64,000 nt of DNA from Phyllobacterium sp. YR531 (GTDB lineage Bacteria > Pseudomonadota > Alphaproteobacteria > Rhizobiales > Rhizobiaceae), in the NCBI RefSeq assembly GCF_000282595.1, contig NZ_AKIZ01000017.1, positions 27,664 to 91,663 on the forward strand, in the 5' to 3' direction. The notes beneath the pieces are model-generated. The model was not told where the DNA came from. It saw only the letters and a program-made list of their open reading frames with translations, and did no database searches. Positions 48,416 through 57,314 of the stretch are shown here, piece by piece (within the stretch, counting starts at the first letter, position 1; every line of letters starts with the position of its first letter). Both the position numbers and the translations under genes were made by a program.

Positions 48416-49696
48416 ATGAACTATATCGATACTTTTTATCGGCGTACCATCGCTGATGACAGAACGTTTTCCGTGCTTGCTGGAACTGTCGATTGTGACA
48501 CATGCATCATTGGCGGGGGTCTCGCAGGTTTGACAGTTGCGTTGCAACTCGCACGGGCCGGCCATTCTGTCGTCGTGCTTGAAGCCCAAAGAGTGGGATG
48601 GGGTGCGTCAGGGCGTAATGGCGGGTTCGTCAGTCCCGGCTTTGCTAATGATGGGGACGCAATTGCGCGGATGGCAGGTGCAGATAATGCGCGGAAGTTG
48701 CACACACTTTCGATAGAAGGCGCTCGTTTTGTCCGGGATACGATCAACGAACTGAATATAACTTCGGCATCGCCCATCAACGGAATAATGAGTGTCTTAC
48801 GCTACAGCGACGAAGACGCGATGAAAAAGCGCGCGGAATATCTTAGAAACGAGTTCAATTACGCGGTTGAATATATGGACCGTGATCAGGTGCGGGCCGT
48901 GCTTCATTCGGATCGATATTTTCAAGCCGTGCGAGATCCGCAAGCATTTCACATGCATCCTCTGAATTATCTGCGTGCTGTCGCGCGTGAAATAGAGCGA
49001 TTGGGCGGCAAGGTGTTCGAGTCGAGCGCTGCCACAGCAACGGATATATCCCGCGTTGAAAAAATCGTTGAGACGGCAAATGGTAAGGTCAAAGCGCGTA
49101 ATGTAGTGATCACAACCGGTGGCTATACAACTGGACTAATTGGCCGGCTCAAGCGCAGTTACCTGCCGATTGCAACCTATGTCATGTTGTCGGAAGAAGC
49201 GCCGGATTTGATCAGCACTGCCATAGCAACGACGGATGCCGTCGGGGATAATCGCCGAGCGGGGGATTATTACCGTGTTGTGGAAGGTGGCAAGCGCCTG
49301 CTCTGGGGTGGGCGCATAACGACCAGAGCGGCCTCGTCTGCTGCGGTTGCGGCGGAACTTCGCAGAGAAATGGTTGGGACGTATCCGCAGCTTGCTGATC
49401 TTAAAACTGAACTATCATGGTCAGGGCTGATGTCCTACGCCCGGCACTTGATGCCTCAGATTGGCCAGTTGCAGCAGGGTGTCTGGTATTGCACTGCATT
49501 TGGTGGCCACGGGCTTAATACCACGGCGATGGGCGGAAAAGTCGTCGCCGAGGCAATACTCGGACAGTCAGAGCGCTACAAGCTGTTCAAGCCCTTTGGC
49601 TTGGCGTGGGCTGGTGGTCTGGCAGGGCTTTCCGTCGCCCAACTTACTTATTGGAAGTTGCAAGCGCAGGATTGGTGGCGGGAACGTCAAGCATAG
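48416..49696 (+). CDS. FAD-dependent oxidoreductase, DAO / PuuB-like
   Basis: 426 residues from ATG 48416, with an upstream in-frame ATG at 48383 as an alternative. It has an FAD Rossmann motif CIIGGGLAGLTVALQLARAG, then GWGASGRNGGFVSPGF, which is characteristic of D-amino-acid oxidase family members such as gamma-glutamylputrescine oxidase and sarcosine oxidase. A C-terminal FAD contact is seen in YCTAFGGHGLNTTAMGGKV. It probably oxidises the amine imported by the flanking ABC components. Confidence 0.88.
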   Translation: MNYIDTFYRRTIADDRTFSVLAGTVDCDTCIIGGGLAGLTVALQLARAGHSVVVLEAQRVGWGASGRNGGFVSPGFANDGDAIARMAGADNARKLHTLSIEGARFVRDTINELNITSASPINGIMSVLRYSDEDAMKKRAEYLRNEFNYAVEYMDRDQVRAVLHSDRYFQAVRDPQAFHMHPLNYLRAVAREIERLGGKVFESSAATATDISRVEKIVETANGKVKARNVVITTGGYTTGLIGRLKRSYLPIATYVMLSEEAPDLISTAIATTDAVGDNRRAGDYYRVVEGGKRLLWGGRITTRAASSAAVAAELRREMVGTYPQLADLKTELSWSGLMSYARHLMPQIGQLQQGVWYCTAFGGHGLNTTAMGGKVVAEAILGQSERYKLFKPFGLAWAGGLAGLSVAQLTYWKLQAQDWWRERQA

Positions 49697-49726
49697 AATT
49701 ATACCTGTCGGAATTGGGGAATTGAT

Positions 49727-50698
49727 ATGATTGCCACGCTCATCCTGTCTTACCCGAATGCCATGAAACGCATAGGTGCGGGGCTGGCAATTCTTGTGGT
49801 TGCGGCGCTGCTTTACTGGATGGGTGTGGGTGGTGCTTGGGTGGGAAATATCTTCCCGTCATTGCTTCCTGGCATTGAAGGCTCACCGGAAACAACACGT
49901 GGGATCGCGGCAATTGTCTTTGCCATACTGATTGCTATTAACTGGAAGCTGCTTGGCCTGTTGCCGCGAACCTACCAGATCGGCGCGGTCTGGACAGAAT
50001 TGCTTTGCCTGCTTCTTCTGTTCTTCTACTCATTCGATCTGAGCTTCACATTTATCGCTAAAAAGATCAGCTTCCTGATCACGCAGGGCGTGGTGACGAC
50101 GCTTTACATATCGGTGATCTCGATTGTCATCGCGACCATAATTGCCCTGATCGGGGCTATGGCCAAGCTGTCGAAAAACGGCGTTGTCTATGGTCTTGCC
50201 AGCTTCTACACATCCTTGTTTCGTGGCCTACCGCTGCTGATGCAGATTTACATTATCTATCTGGGATTGCCTCAGGTTGGCTACGTGATTGGTGCGATCC
50301 CTGCGGGCATTCTGGCATTGTCGCTTTGTTATGGCGCTTACATGACGGAGATTTTCCGGGCTGGTATCGAAAGCATTCCTCGTGGACAATCGGAAGGCGC
50401 GACAGCGCTTGGCCTGAAACCCAACCACACAATGTTTCTCGTCATCCTGCCGCAAGCGATGCGTGTAATCATTCCGCCAACAGGCAATCAGTTCATTGCC
50501 ATGCTGAAAGACTCGTCGCTGGTTTCCGTTGTTGGAGTATGGGAGATAATGTATCTCGCGCGAACAATGGGCCAGAAGGAGTTCCGGCACATTGAAATGC
50601 TGATCACCGCCTCAATGATCTACTGGATTTTGTCTATCGGACTGGAAATTGCCCAAGCTCGCATCGAGGAAAGGTTCGGCCGGTCCTTGAAACGTTGA
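49727..50698 (+). CDS. Amino-acid-type ABC transporter permease
   Basis: 323 residues, with about three extra N-terminal hydrophobic helices before the standard HisM/GlnP permease domain. The permease domain begins at TQGVVTTLYISVISIVIATIIAL and contains SFYTSLFRGLPLLMQ and the EAA loop EGATALGLKPNHTMFLVILPQAMRVIIPP (in part). No ATPase or second permease lies nearby, so it may homodimerise and use an ATPase encoded elsewhere. It converges with the choline-binding gene over a shared hairpin. Confidence 0.9.
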   Translation: MIATLILSYPNAMKRIGAGLAILVVAALLYWMGVGGAWVGNIFPSLLPGIEGSPETTRGIAAIVFAILIAINWKLLGLLPRTYQIGAVWTELLCLLLLFFYSFDLSFTFIAKKISFLITQGVVTTLYISVISIVIATIIALIGAMAKLSKNGVVYGLASFYTSLFRGLPLLMQIYIIYLGLPQVGYVIGAIPAGILALSLCYGAYMTEIFRAGIESIPRGQSEGATALGLKPNHTMFLVILPQAMRVIIPPTGNQFIAMLKDSSLVSVVGVWEIMYLARTMGQKEFRHIEMLITASMIYWILSIGLEIAQARIEERFGRSLKR

Positions 50699-50713
50699 GG
50701 CTGGGCGAGGGCG

Positions 50714-50741
50714 AGAGCTTGGCTTACAAGCCAAGCTCTTT
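50714..50741. terminator. Bidirectional terminator overlapping the choX stop
   Basis: AGAGCTTGGC and GCCAAGCTCT form a perfect 10-bp stem around TTACAA; the loop contains the stop codon of the minus-strand choline-binding gene. On the plus strand it is followed by TTTG. Its location between convergent genes fits termination in both directions. Confidence 0.6.
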
Positions 50742-51668
50742 GCGCACTGCCGCTGCTCCAGGCTCACCTGCAAGGGTCGTAACGTCCTTCAACCAGATAT
50801 CCAGCTTTTCAGGATTGGCCTTGATCCAGTCCTTTGCAGCGTCTGTTCCCTCTTGGCCATCATCAAGTATCTTGCCCATCAATTCATTCTCGGTTTTCAC
50901 ATCGAAAACCAGATTGGTGAAAAACTTTGCCGCGTTGGGGCATTCCTTGGACCAGCCTGTCCGGGCGAGTGTATAGACTTCCGCACCGCCGAAATTCGGG
51001 CCAAAATAATCATCTCCGCCACTCAGATAGGTAAGATCAAACTTGGCATTCATCGGGTGCGGTGCCCAGGCAAGAAAAGCAACCCACTGCTTTGACCGGC
51101 CTGCACGGTCGACCTGTGCCAGCATTGCTTGTTCGCCCGATTCAACCAGTTTCCAGCTATCAAGGCCGAATTTCTTGTCACCAATGATCTTCTCAATGTT
51201 CTGGTTCGCCGGAGCGCCGGGTTCGATGCCGTAAATCTTGCTGTCAAATTTGTCGGCATGCTTGGAAAGATCGGCAAAAGTCTTGACACCTTCAGCGGCA
51301 ACGTAGCTTGGGACAGCCAGCGTGAACTTTGCCCCGGTGAGGTTCTTGGTAAGAACATCGACGGCTTTGCTCTTGTCGAGATCATCGCGGAACTTCTGCT
51401 GTGCAGGCATCCAATTGCCGAGGAAGACATCAGTCTCCTTATTTTTCAACGCTTCATATCCAATTGGCACAGACATGGTTTTCACGTCTGCCTTATAACC
51501 CAGACCATCAAGCAGAACCGTGGCCACCGAATTCGTGGAGGTGATATCTGTCCAGCCCGGGTCGGAAAGCTTGATGGTGGCGCAGCTCTCTGCATCCGCA
51601 GCCATTGCGATATCTTGCAGCGACAGGATTGAGATGAGGGCGAGAAAAGAAGATTTCAGTAAGGGCAT
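50724..51668 (-). CDS. choX: Choline/glycine betaine ABC transporter substrate-binding protein
   Basis: 314 residues from the ATG at 51668, which has an AGGA site; a GTG further upstream gives a longer frame. The signal peptide ends MAADAESC. DPGWTDITSTNSVATVLLDGLGY is the OpuAC-type N-terminal signature, and VFLGNWMPAQ, LAWAPHPMNAKFDL and GGAEVYTLARTGW carry the aromatic residues that form the quaternary-ammonium cage. It is close to rhizobial ChoX, though no choW/choV permease or ATPase genes lie beside it. Confidence 0.88.
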   Translation of the reverse strand: MPLLKSSFLALISILSLQDIAMAADAESCATIKLSDPGWTDITSTNSVATVLLDGLGYKADVKTMSVPIGYEALKNKETDVFLGNWMPAQQKFRDDLDKSKAVDVLTKNLTGAKFTLAVPSYVAAEGVKTFADLSKHADKFDSKIYGIEPGAPANQNIEKIIGDKKFGLDSWKLVESGEQAMLAQVDRAGRSKQWVAFLAWAPHPMNAKFDLTYLSGGDDYFGPNFGGAEVYTLARTGWSKECPNAAKFFTNLVFDVKTENELMGKILDDGQEGTDAAKDWIKANPEKLDIWLKDVTTLAGEPGAAAVRKELGL

Positions 51669-51800
51669 GGGTAATCCTGCAATTTGATACAATCGAAAGT
51701 TGCGCACAAACTATTGAGCCTGTGCCGGAAGTTGAACGTATAAATTGCTCATTCCGTTGCAGATAAGAGAGGGATTTTCCAATCTGTCGTCCAATCGCGC

Positions 51801-52184
51801 TCAAGCGAAGTACAGTACACCGGAAATGATTGCGATCACTATCAGTGCAACACTGGCAGCAATGAAGCGTGAATTCGTATTTGATGCGGGTGTGTCGGGG
51901 GCTTGTATCGCAAGAGGGGAAATCACGCCTTGCTCGCTGGTGGCTGATGCAGTGAATGAGGAGGATATGACTTCGGGCGGAGCGACAAGTTGCTTTTCGT
52001 CGAGTGGCTTCGAATTTGCTCGTAATTCTACCGAATTGGGCCGCTGTTTGGTGTCGAGTATCTCGTGTTTTCGTTGACGCGTAGCACCATCCGTGGCGCG
52101 CTCAAACTTTCGAATGGCGTTCTCATCATTCCAATTGCTCTCAAGCGCCTGCTGCGATCCTGCATTGTTGATGGACTGAACCAA
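51801..52184 (-). CDS. Hypothetical protein with C-terminal membrane anchor
   Basis: 127 residues starting at TTG 52184 behind an AAAGGA site. Residues 1-105 are polar, low in hydrophobicity and rich in Ala, Ser, Asn and Gln, likely disordered. Residues 106-127 form one hydrophobic helix with almost nothing after it, so the protein would be tail-anchored with its bulk in the cytoplasm. No family is recognised. It is divergent from the LysM protein gene, with a 237-base gap, and may belong to the type III locus. Confidence 0.5.
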   Translation of the reverse strand: MVQSINNAGSQQALESNWNDENAIRKFERATDGATRQRKHEILDTKQRPNSVELRANSKPLDEKQLVAPPEVISSSFTASATSEQGVISPLAIQAPDTPASNTNSRFIAASVALIVIAIISGVLYFA

Positions 52185-52421
52185 GGAACCGTCCTTTCTG
52201 GATAGTTACGGTCTTGAACGTCGTATCGTCTGCTGCACGGATGATGACGGCATAGCGCGCGCTTGGCAATTATATTTTGTCGCAGCATCCATGAAGCTTA
52301 CCCGATGTCATAAAACTGTGAGGCACATCTTCCATGTTCCACCCTGCCATTGCCGGTGAGTCCCGCTCGATTTTTCACGGTGCGTGGCCGTCCCGATTTC
52401 CAGATCAGGCAGGAGGAAGCG

Positions 52422-55400
52422 ATGTCCTTTCGTATCGATGTAGATGGCAAGAGTCGCTATGACGCCAATGGAAACAAAATACCGCTGACATCCCTGCAAC
52501 AACAGCAGCTCTTTGTCGACCAGATCAGACAGGCTGTGCGGGAACGCGCGCAAGCGGGCGGACCAAGCTCTTTCGACCCCGACAAAGAGAAGCTGATTGT
52601 GGTGCAGCCCGGCGATAATCTTTGGGAAATCGCCAAGGATAACGATGTGCGGTTCGCTGATGTGATCGAGGCGAACAAAGGCCTCCACGACAATAATGTT
52701 GATCTGGTCAGGCCGGATGATGTCGTCATCATCCCTCATATTTCGCCCGATATCGCTGCAGCTACGAGCAAAAACAATCAAGGTGTGCCTGACGGGGAGG
52801 CTGCATTTAGAAACGAACTTTATGAGCGCGGTAACAATTTGCAATATGCCGATGATCCGGCAAAGACGGATTTTCCTGCTGAAACAAAGAATATTCAGAG
52901 TGATGTGGGAGTCTATCTAGACAATTTACCTGAAGGGGAACGACAGGCTGCGGTTTCCAGGCTCATAGGCAACAAAAGTGATTGGCAGGATGCAAGCCCG
53001 GCTTTGATTGCAATTGAAGGCGCAGCAAAGGACCGGCAATTGATAGCCGATCCGCAAGAGGCCTTCGCCCAGCAAATCTATGCCACTGGCAACAAGCTGC
53101 AATATTCGGACAATGCCAATACAGACTACAAGGCAGGAACGGCTGATATTGCCGCCGATGCAAAAGATTATCTCCAGGGCATACCGGAAGGTGATCGCAC
53201 CAAGTCACTACAAGCACTTTATGACCATGACTGGACCGACGCCGGACCATCACAAATCGCTTTGGAGAATGTAGCCAAGGAACTTGGCATCAAGCTAAGG
53301 CAATCGACTCACCATGGCCCTCAAATCGAGTCTCAGGCTCGCCAAATGATCGATGACGCGGCGTCTGGCAAACCGGACGAGGCATTCAACAAGCTGAGCA
53401 ATTCCTTTGGCAAAGCTTCACCGGAAGTGCAGGCAGCTGTTCGCGGCAATGCTGACGCCAAGCAACTCATCAGCGAAACGGCGAACTGGGCAACTGAGCG
53501 GCTGAAGAATTACGACCCGGAAAAAGCGACCAGCGATCAGGGTGACAGTGCAGAGGTCATGCGTAAGCTCGAAGCTCTGACGAAGGGTAGCAGTCCGCAG
53601 CTCGCCGCGGATCTGATGTTTGACGCTTTGCCGGTCATTGAGGCTGCGAATGCGCGCCGGCAGGAGAAAACCGGTGGAGATCTCATTGGCCGGGAGGGCC
53701 AGCAGAACCTCACGATCATTCTCGGTCGCATCGGTGAAACGCCAACGGGACAGACCGTTATTGATCGCTTCGTTAAAATGGACACAGGCAATCCCGAATC
53801 CATGCGAATGGCGATCATATCCGGCTCAGGTCTTGATTTTCCGATTGCACGCGCCGCGACAACGGCCGGCTCAAGCTCTTATCTTGAGAGTACAGTTCTC
53901 CCCAGCGTTGTCGAATTTTCAAAAGGCTCAGTGAATGGCAGTGTTGATAAATACTCGGCCCATATGCAGGAGCTGCAATGGCTGATTGCCAATCACGGCT
54001 CCACGATGACGCCTGAACAGTTGAACAAGGCCATCAGCGATTATGAGACGGAAAAAGGCCAAGGCTGGACGGACCAGAAACTGGCACTGGAGAATGACGT
54101 AGCCGGAAAGGGTAATCAGCTTATCAATCAATTAAGTCAGCTGGGCAATCTGCCGCCGGAGCTGGCAGCACAACAGGGCAAGGCTGACGAAAAAATCAAA
54201 GAAATTCTTTCCGATGATAAATCGGTCATGGCAATGCAGGTTGCGCTCAAGAATGATCCAGCACTTCTGGACAAGCCGGCTGTCGTCTCCCTGCTGAGCC
54301 AACAGGCGCGGCTGACAGATCGCGGGCGGAAGCTTGCCGAAGAGGCGATGACGCAGATTGTGCGCCGGACGGTCTTGCCGTCATTCGGCGATCTCAATCC
54401 GAATGATCCTGCCAGCATAGAGCGGGCAAAGGCTGGGATAGCATCGTTGCAGAACGGCCCTGCTGCTAAGTTGCTTGGCATACCGGAAGATGAATTCAAG
54501 AAGGCCCTCAAAGCTGTCGAAGAATCGCTTCCCGCTGCTGGCGATACCGAAGCACAGATGGTGCAGAAGCTGAAGAATCTCGACGCCAAACTGACTGATA
54601 CCAATGATGGCATGAAGTCCTTCAAGAATACGACTGTTCCCGGTCAGATGCTGCGGCTGATTGGCTTGGCCGCAGTGGGTGTCGGCCTTGCTTCGACCCT
54701 GAGCCGAACCGGTCAGGACCCGTTGATGAAGTTCAAAGTCGTCATCGATGCCGCTGGCGTGGCACAACGTTCGATCGAACTGCTCAATGGTTTCCAGCAG
54801 ATCAACCCCGATTCGCTCGCCGTGAAGCATTTTGGCAGCAGCAGCACGACTGCCGCAAAGTGGCTGGGTTCAGTCGGCGCAAGTTTCGATCTGGTATTGG
54901 CAACGCGCTCTTATATGGGCGGTGACTGGCAGATGGGCACGCTGCAGGCAGCGGCCGGAGCGGGCGGTATTCTGGCCGCCTTTGGAACTGGCTCTATGGC
55001 TGGTCCGGTCGGTCTTGTCATTGTAGGAGCTGCGGTCATTGGCCAGATGCTTCTTACCAATACACGTGAATCGAATATCTACATGACGGACACCTCAATG
55101 CGGTTTCTGCAGCATTCGGGGCTTTCACAAGAAACCGCAAGGGCGCTGGTCGATCAGAGCGGGGATGGTTTCAGTCCCGTACCGCTGCTGATGAAGTATG
55201 CAGAGATGAAGGGTTACAAGCTCGACGAGCCAGCCGATCTGCAGAGGTTCGTCAGCTGGTTAGACGCCATTCCGCAAGATGATTTGGCTGCACTCCGTGA
55301 TAATCTGCACCATACGCTGGATGGCCTGCATGGCGATGTTTCCGGGTTTCCGGCTACGGCCGGTGATGATGCCAATTATACGGACGCGCAGAAGCTCAAT

Positions 55401-55541
55401 CATCGCACGCAAAGTGTCTCTGGCAAGGCAGCAGTATCGCTTCCAAGTCTGGCGGATAAGATCGAAAGCGGCGATGCAAGTCCGAGATCAGTTGCGCAGA
55501 TTGATGCCACGCTTCGCCAGCTTGGCATATCGGTAGCATGA
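52422..55541 (+). CDS. Large LysM domain protein; candidate T3SS substrate or translocator
   Basis: 1039 residues from ATG 52422, which follows an AGGAGGAA site (the frame opens 24 codons earlier). There is no Sec signal. Residues ~57-106 are a LysM module (VVQPGDNLWEIAKDNDVRF; RPDDVVIIPH). An ~80-residue segment is duplicated (about 128-208 and 214-290; both contain NxLQYxD, LPEG/IPEG and DW..A.P). The middle is helical. Two hydrophobic stretches near 742-762 and 843-878 could insert in membranes, as in T3SS translocators. It converges with rhcT, leaving 4 bases, at the place rhcU normally occupies. The function is inferred from location and architecture only. Confidence 0.8.
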   Translation: MSFRIDVDGKSRYDANGNKIPLTSLQQQQLFVDQIRQAVRERAQAGGPSSFDPDKEKLIVVQPGDNLWEIAKDNDVRFADVIEANKGLHDNNVDLVRPDDVVIIPHISPDIAAATSKNNQGVPDGEAAFRNELYERGNNLQYADDPAKTDFPAETKNIQSDVGVYLDNLPEGERQAAVSRLIGNKSDWQDASPALIAIEGAAKDRQLIADPQEAFAQQIYATGNKLQYSDNANTDYKAGTADIAADAKDYLQGIPEGDRTKSLQALYDHDWTDAGPSQIALENVAKELGIKLRQSTHHGPQIESQARQMIDDAASGKPDEAFNKLSNSFGKASPEVQAAVRGNADAKQLISETANWATERLKNYDPEKATSDQGDSAEVMRKLEALTKGSSPQLAADLMFDALPVIEAANARRQEKTGGDLIGREGQQNLTIILGRIGETPTGQTVIDRFVKMDTGNPESMRMAIISGSGLDFPIARAATTAGSSSYLESTVLPSVVEFSKGSVNGSVDKYSAHMQELQWLIANHGSTMTPEQLNKAISDYETEKGQGWTDQKLALENDVAGKGNQLINQLSQLGNLPPELAAQQGKADEKIKEILSDDKSVMAMQVALKNDPALLDKPAVVSLLSQQARLTDRGRKLAEEAMTQIVRRTVLPSFGDLNPNDPASIERAKAGIASLQNGPAAKLLGIPEDEFKKALKAVEESLPAAGDTEAQMVQKLKNLDAKLTDTNDGMKSFKNTTVPGQMLRLIGLAAVGVGLASTLSRTGQDPLMKFKVVIDAAGVAQRSIELLNGFQQINPDSLAVKHFGSSSTTAAKWLGSVGASFDLVLATRSYMGGDWQMGTLQAAAGAGGILAAFGTGSMAGPVGLVIVGAAVIGQMLLTNTRESNIYMTDTSMRFLQHSGLSQETARALVDQSGDGFSPVPLLMKYAEMKGYKLDEPADLQRFVSWLDAIPQDDLAALRDNLHHTLDGLHGDVSGFPATAGDDANYTDAQKLNHRTQSVSGKAAVSLPSLADKIESGDASPRSVAQIDATLRQLGISVA

Positions 55542-55545
55542 GACA

Positions 55546-56376
55546 TCAGGGGGCTTTTTGCGGCTCGCCCTCAACAAGTGACCGCATGATATCGGAGGTT
55601 CCGCGCAAGTCCTTCAATTCAGACATCATGTAAGGCACTAGATAGGAAATATAGAGCACCATCACCACAGCGAAAAGCATGTTCTTGATGGCAAGTGACA
55701 GGTCAAAAATGTGCAGTTGCGGTGACATGCGTGAAAGATAAGCCAGCATCAGATCGGTCAAAAGCAGCGCAAGAACAATGGGTGCAATCAGAATGACCGC
55801 AATCTGCATGATGCGGTCTAGTACCCCCAGAAGAGCCGGAATGGCGTTGACATTTATCACAGGCGCAAATTTTACCGCAGGCCATAATTCGTAACTTTTG
55901 TAAAAGCCGTCGACCAGCAGCAAAAAGCCGCCCGACATGAAGAACAATGCGAGCAGGGCAAAGACGAGAAGCGTTCCTGCGATGCTGGTTTCGCTCACCT
56001 GCAAAGGGTCGATCAACTGTGCCGATGTGGAACCACGCTGCAGATCGACCAGATCGCCCGCTACTTCCGCGCCCCAGAAAGGGATGCCAAAGGCAATGCC
56101 GATGACCATGCCGACAATCAACTCCTTAACCAGTAGTCCAGTGATCAGCAGGCTGCCAAGCTGTCCTTCAGCGAGAACGCCATTCAATACACCGGGGACT
56201 GCTGGAATGCAGATTGCAATGGCGACACATGAACGGATCATCCCGGTCAGTCCGAGCCGAATGAACGCGGGTGTGACAAGAATCATGCCGAGGGCGCGGG
56301 CAACCGTTATGGCAACGGCAACCAGGAGCGGATAGGCGAGGGCGAAAAAAGACGATGTGGTCGAAATCGCGTCCAT
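55546..56376 (-). CDS. rhcT: T3SS export apparatus protein SctT (RhcT)
   Basis: 276 residues with six or more hydrophobic helices. LLVAVAITVARALGMILVTPAFIRLGL and the pattern around FWGAEVAGDLVDLQRGST are typical of the SctT/FliR/YscT family, part of the helical export gate in the inner membrane. It is the last gene of the minus-strand T3SS operon. In the rhizobial order rhcU (SctU autoprotease) follows rhcT, but here a converging gene takes its place. Confidence 0.93.
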   Translation of the reverse strand: MDAISTTSSFFALAYPLLVAVAITVARALGMILVTPAFIRLGLTGMIRSCVAIAICIPAVPGVLNGVLAEGQLGSLLITGLLVKELIVGMVIGIAFGIPFWGAEVAGDLVDLQRGSTSAQLIDPLQVSETSIAGTLLVFALLALFFMSGGFLLLVDGFYKSYELWPAVKFAPVINVNAIPALLGVLDRIMQIAVILIAPIVLALLLTDLMLAYLSRMSPQLHIFDLSLAIKNMLFAVVMVLYISYLVPYMMSELKDLRGTSDIMRSLVEGEPQKAP

Positions 56377-56382
56377 AATCCG

Positions 56383-56652
56383 CTAACGCGTCATCGCAGG
56401 AAAACTATCAAGCACATGGCTTGCCAGATTTGCGACCTGCACGGCAAGCGTTGGTCCAAGCACGATTAGCGTCAGCATCACGGCAACGAGCTTCACTGCC
56501 TGCGGCAAGGTCTGATCCTGAATCTGTGTCAGAGCCTGTATCAAGCCAACGCTGACACCGACGATAATGGCGATTCCCAATGCTGGTGCCGAGGCCAGCA
56601 GAACCGTCAAAAGTGCATTCTGCATTTGGGCGAGGAAGGCGGTTTGACCCAT
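56383..56652 (-). CDS. rhcS: T3SS export apparatus protein SctS (RhcS)
   Basis: 89 residues, the standard size for SctS/FliQ, with two membrane helices. GLIQALTQIQDQTLPQAVKLVAV is the hallmark stretch. It lies 6 bases from rhcT and 2 bases from rhcR. SctR, SctS and SctT together form the export pore. Confidence 0.93.
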   Translation of the reverse strand: MGQTAFLAQMQNALLTVLLASAPALGIAIIVGVSVGLIQALTQIQDQTLPQAVKLVAVMLTLIVLGPTLAVQVANLASHVLDSFPAMTR

Positions 56653-56654
56653 GA

Positions 56655-57314
56655 TTACGGGCCCCCATAACTTAATATGAGGCCATGCATCAGCCGCGAC
56701 CAGCCATCGACTGCCACGAAAAGAAAGATTTTGAGAGGTATCGAAATCAGTGTCGGTGATACCATCATCATGCCCATCGCCATCAACACGTTCGAAACGA
56801 TCAAATCGATGACCAGGAATGGCAGGTAGAGCAGAAAGCCGATTTCAAACGCGCGGGTTAATTCCGAACTGACGAAGGCTGGTATGAGCACCAGCAGACT
56901 GTCAGGTTTCAGATCAGCGCGCGCTTCCGGGGACCATACATTCTCGGTTGCCTGCAGGAAGAACTGCCGCTCATTTTCGTTGGTAAATTTGGAAAGATGA
57001 GCCTGCAACGGCGGTCGAAGCGCTTCGGCTGCCGCCCTCATACTGTCCATGGATTGCGTATCAACCTGCTGCGCCTCCAGAATTCGGTACATCTCGCCAA
57101 CCAAGGGCGTTGTCACATAGACCGTCAGGATCAGGGCAATTCCATACAGCACCAGATTGGGCGGTGATTGCTGGATACCCAAGGCGTTTCTGATGAGGAA
57201 AAGCACGATGGAAATCTTGAGAAACCCGGTCATTGTCACCACGGCAAGCGGGATCAGCCCGATAACCGAGACAACAATGATAATCGGAATGAGGTTGGTC
57301 TGATACTCACCCAA
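56655..57314 (-). CDS. rhcR: T3SS export apparatus protein SctR (RhcR)
   Basis: 219 residues of the FliP/YscR family: TGFLKISIVLFLIRNALGIQQSPPN near the N-terminus, and LIPAFVSSELTRAFEIGFLLYLPFLVIDL (in part) near the C-terminus. The only credible start is TTG 57314, overlapping the rhcQ stop by 8 bases (TTGGGTGA), which suggests re-initiation after rhcQ translation. Confidence 0.93.
   Translation of the reverse strand: MGEYQTNLIPIIIVVSVIGLIPLAVVTMTGFLKISIVLFLIRNALGIQQSPPNLVLYGIALILTVYVTTPLVGEMYRILEAQQVDTQSMDSMRAAAEALRPPLQAHLSKFTNENERQFFLQATENVWSPEARADLKPDSLLVLIPAFVSSELTRAFEIGFLLYLPFLVIDLIVSNVLMAMGMMMVSPTLISIPLKIFLFVAVDGWSRLMHGLILSYGGP

Noticed and set aside
52185..52421. tts box upstream of the LysM protein
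   Set aside because: No convincing match to the rhizobial TtsI-binding pattern was found by eye in this region.
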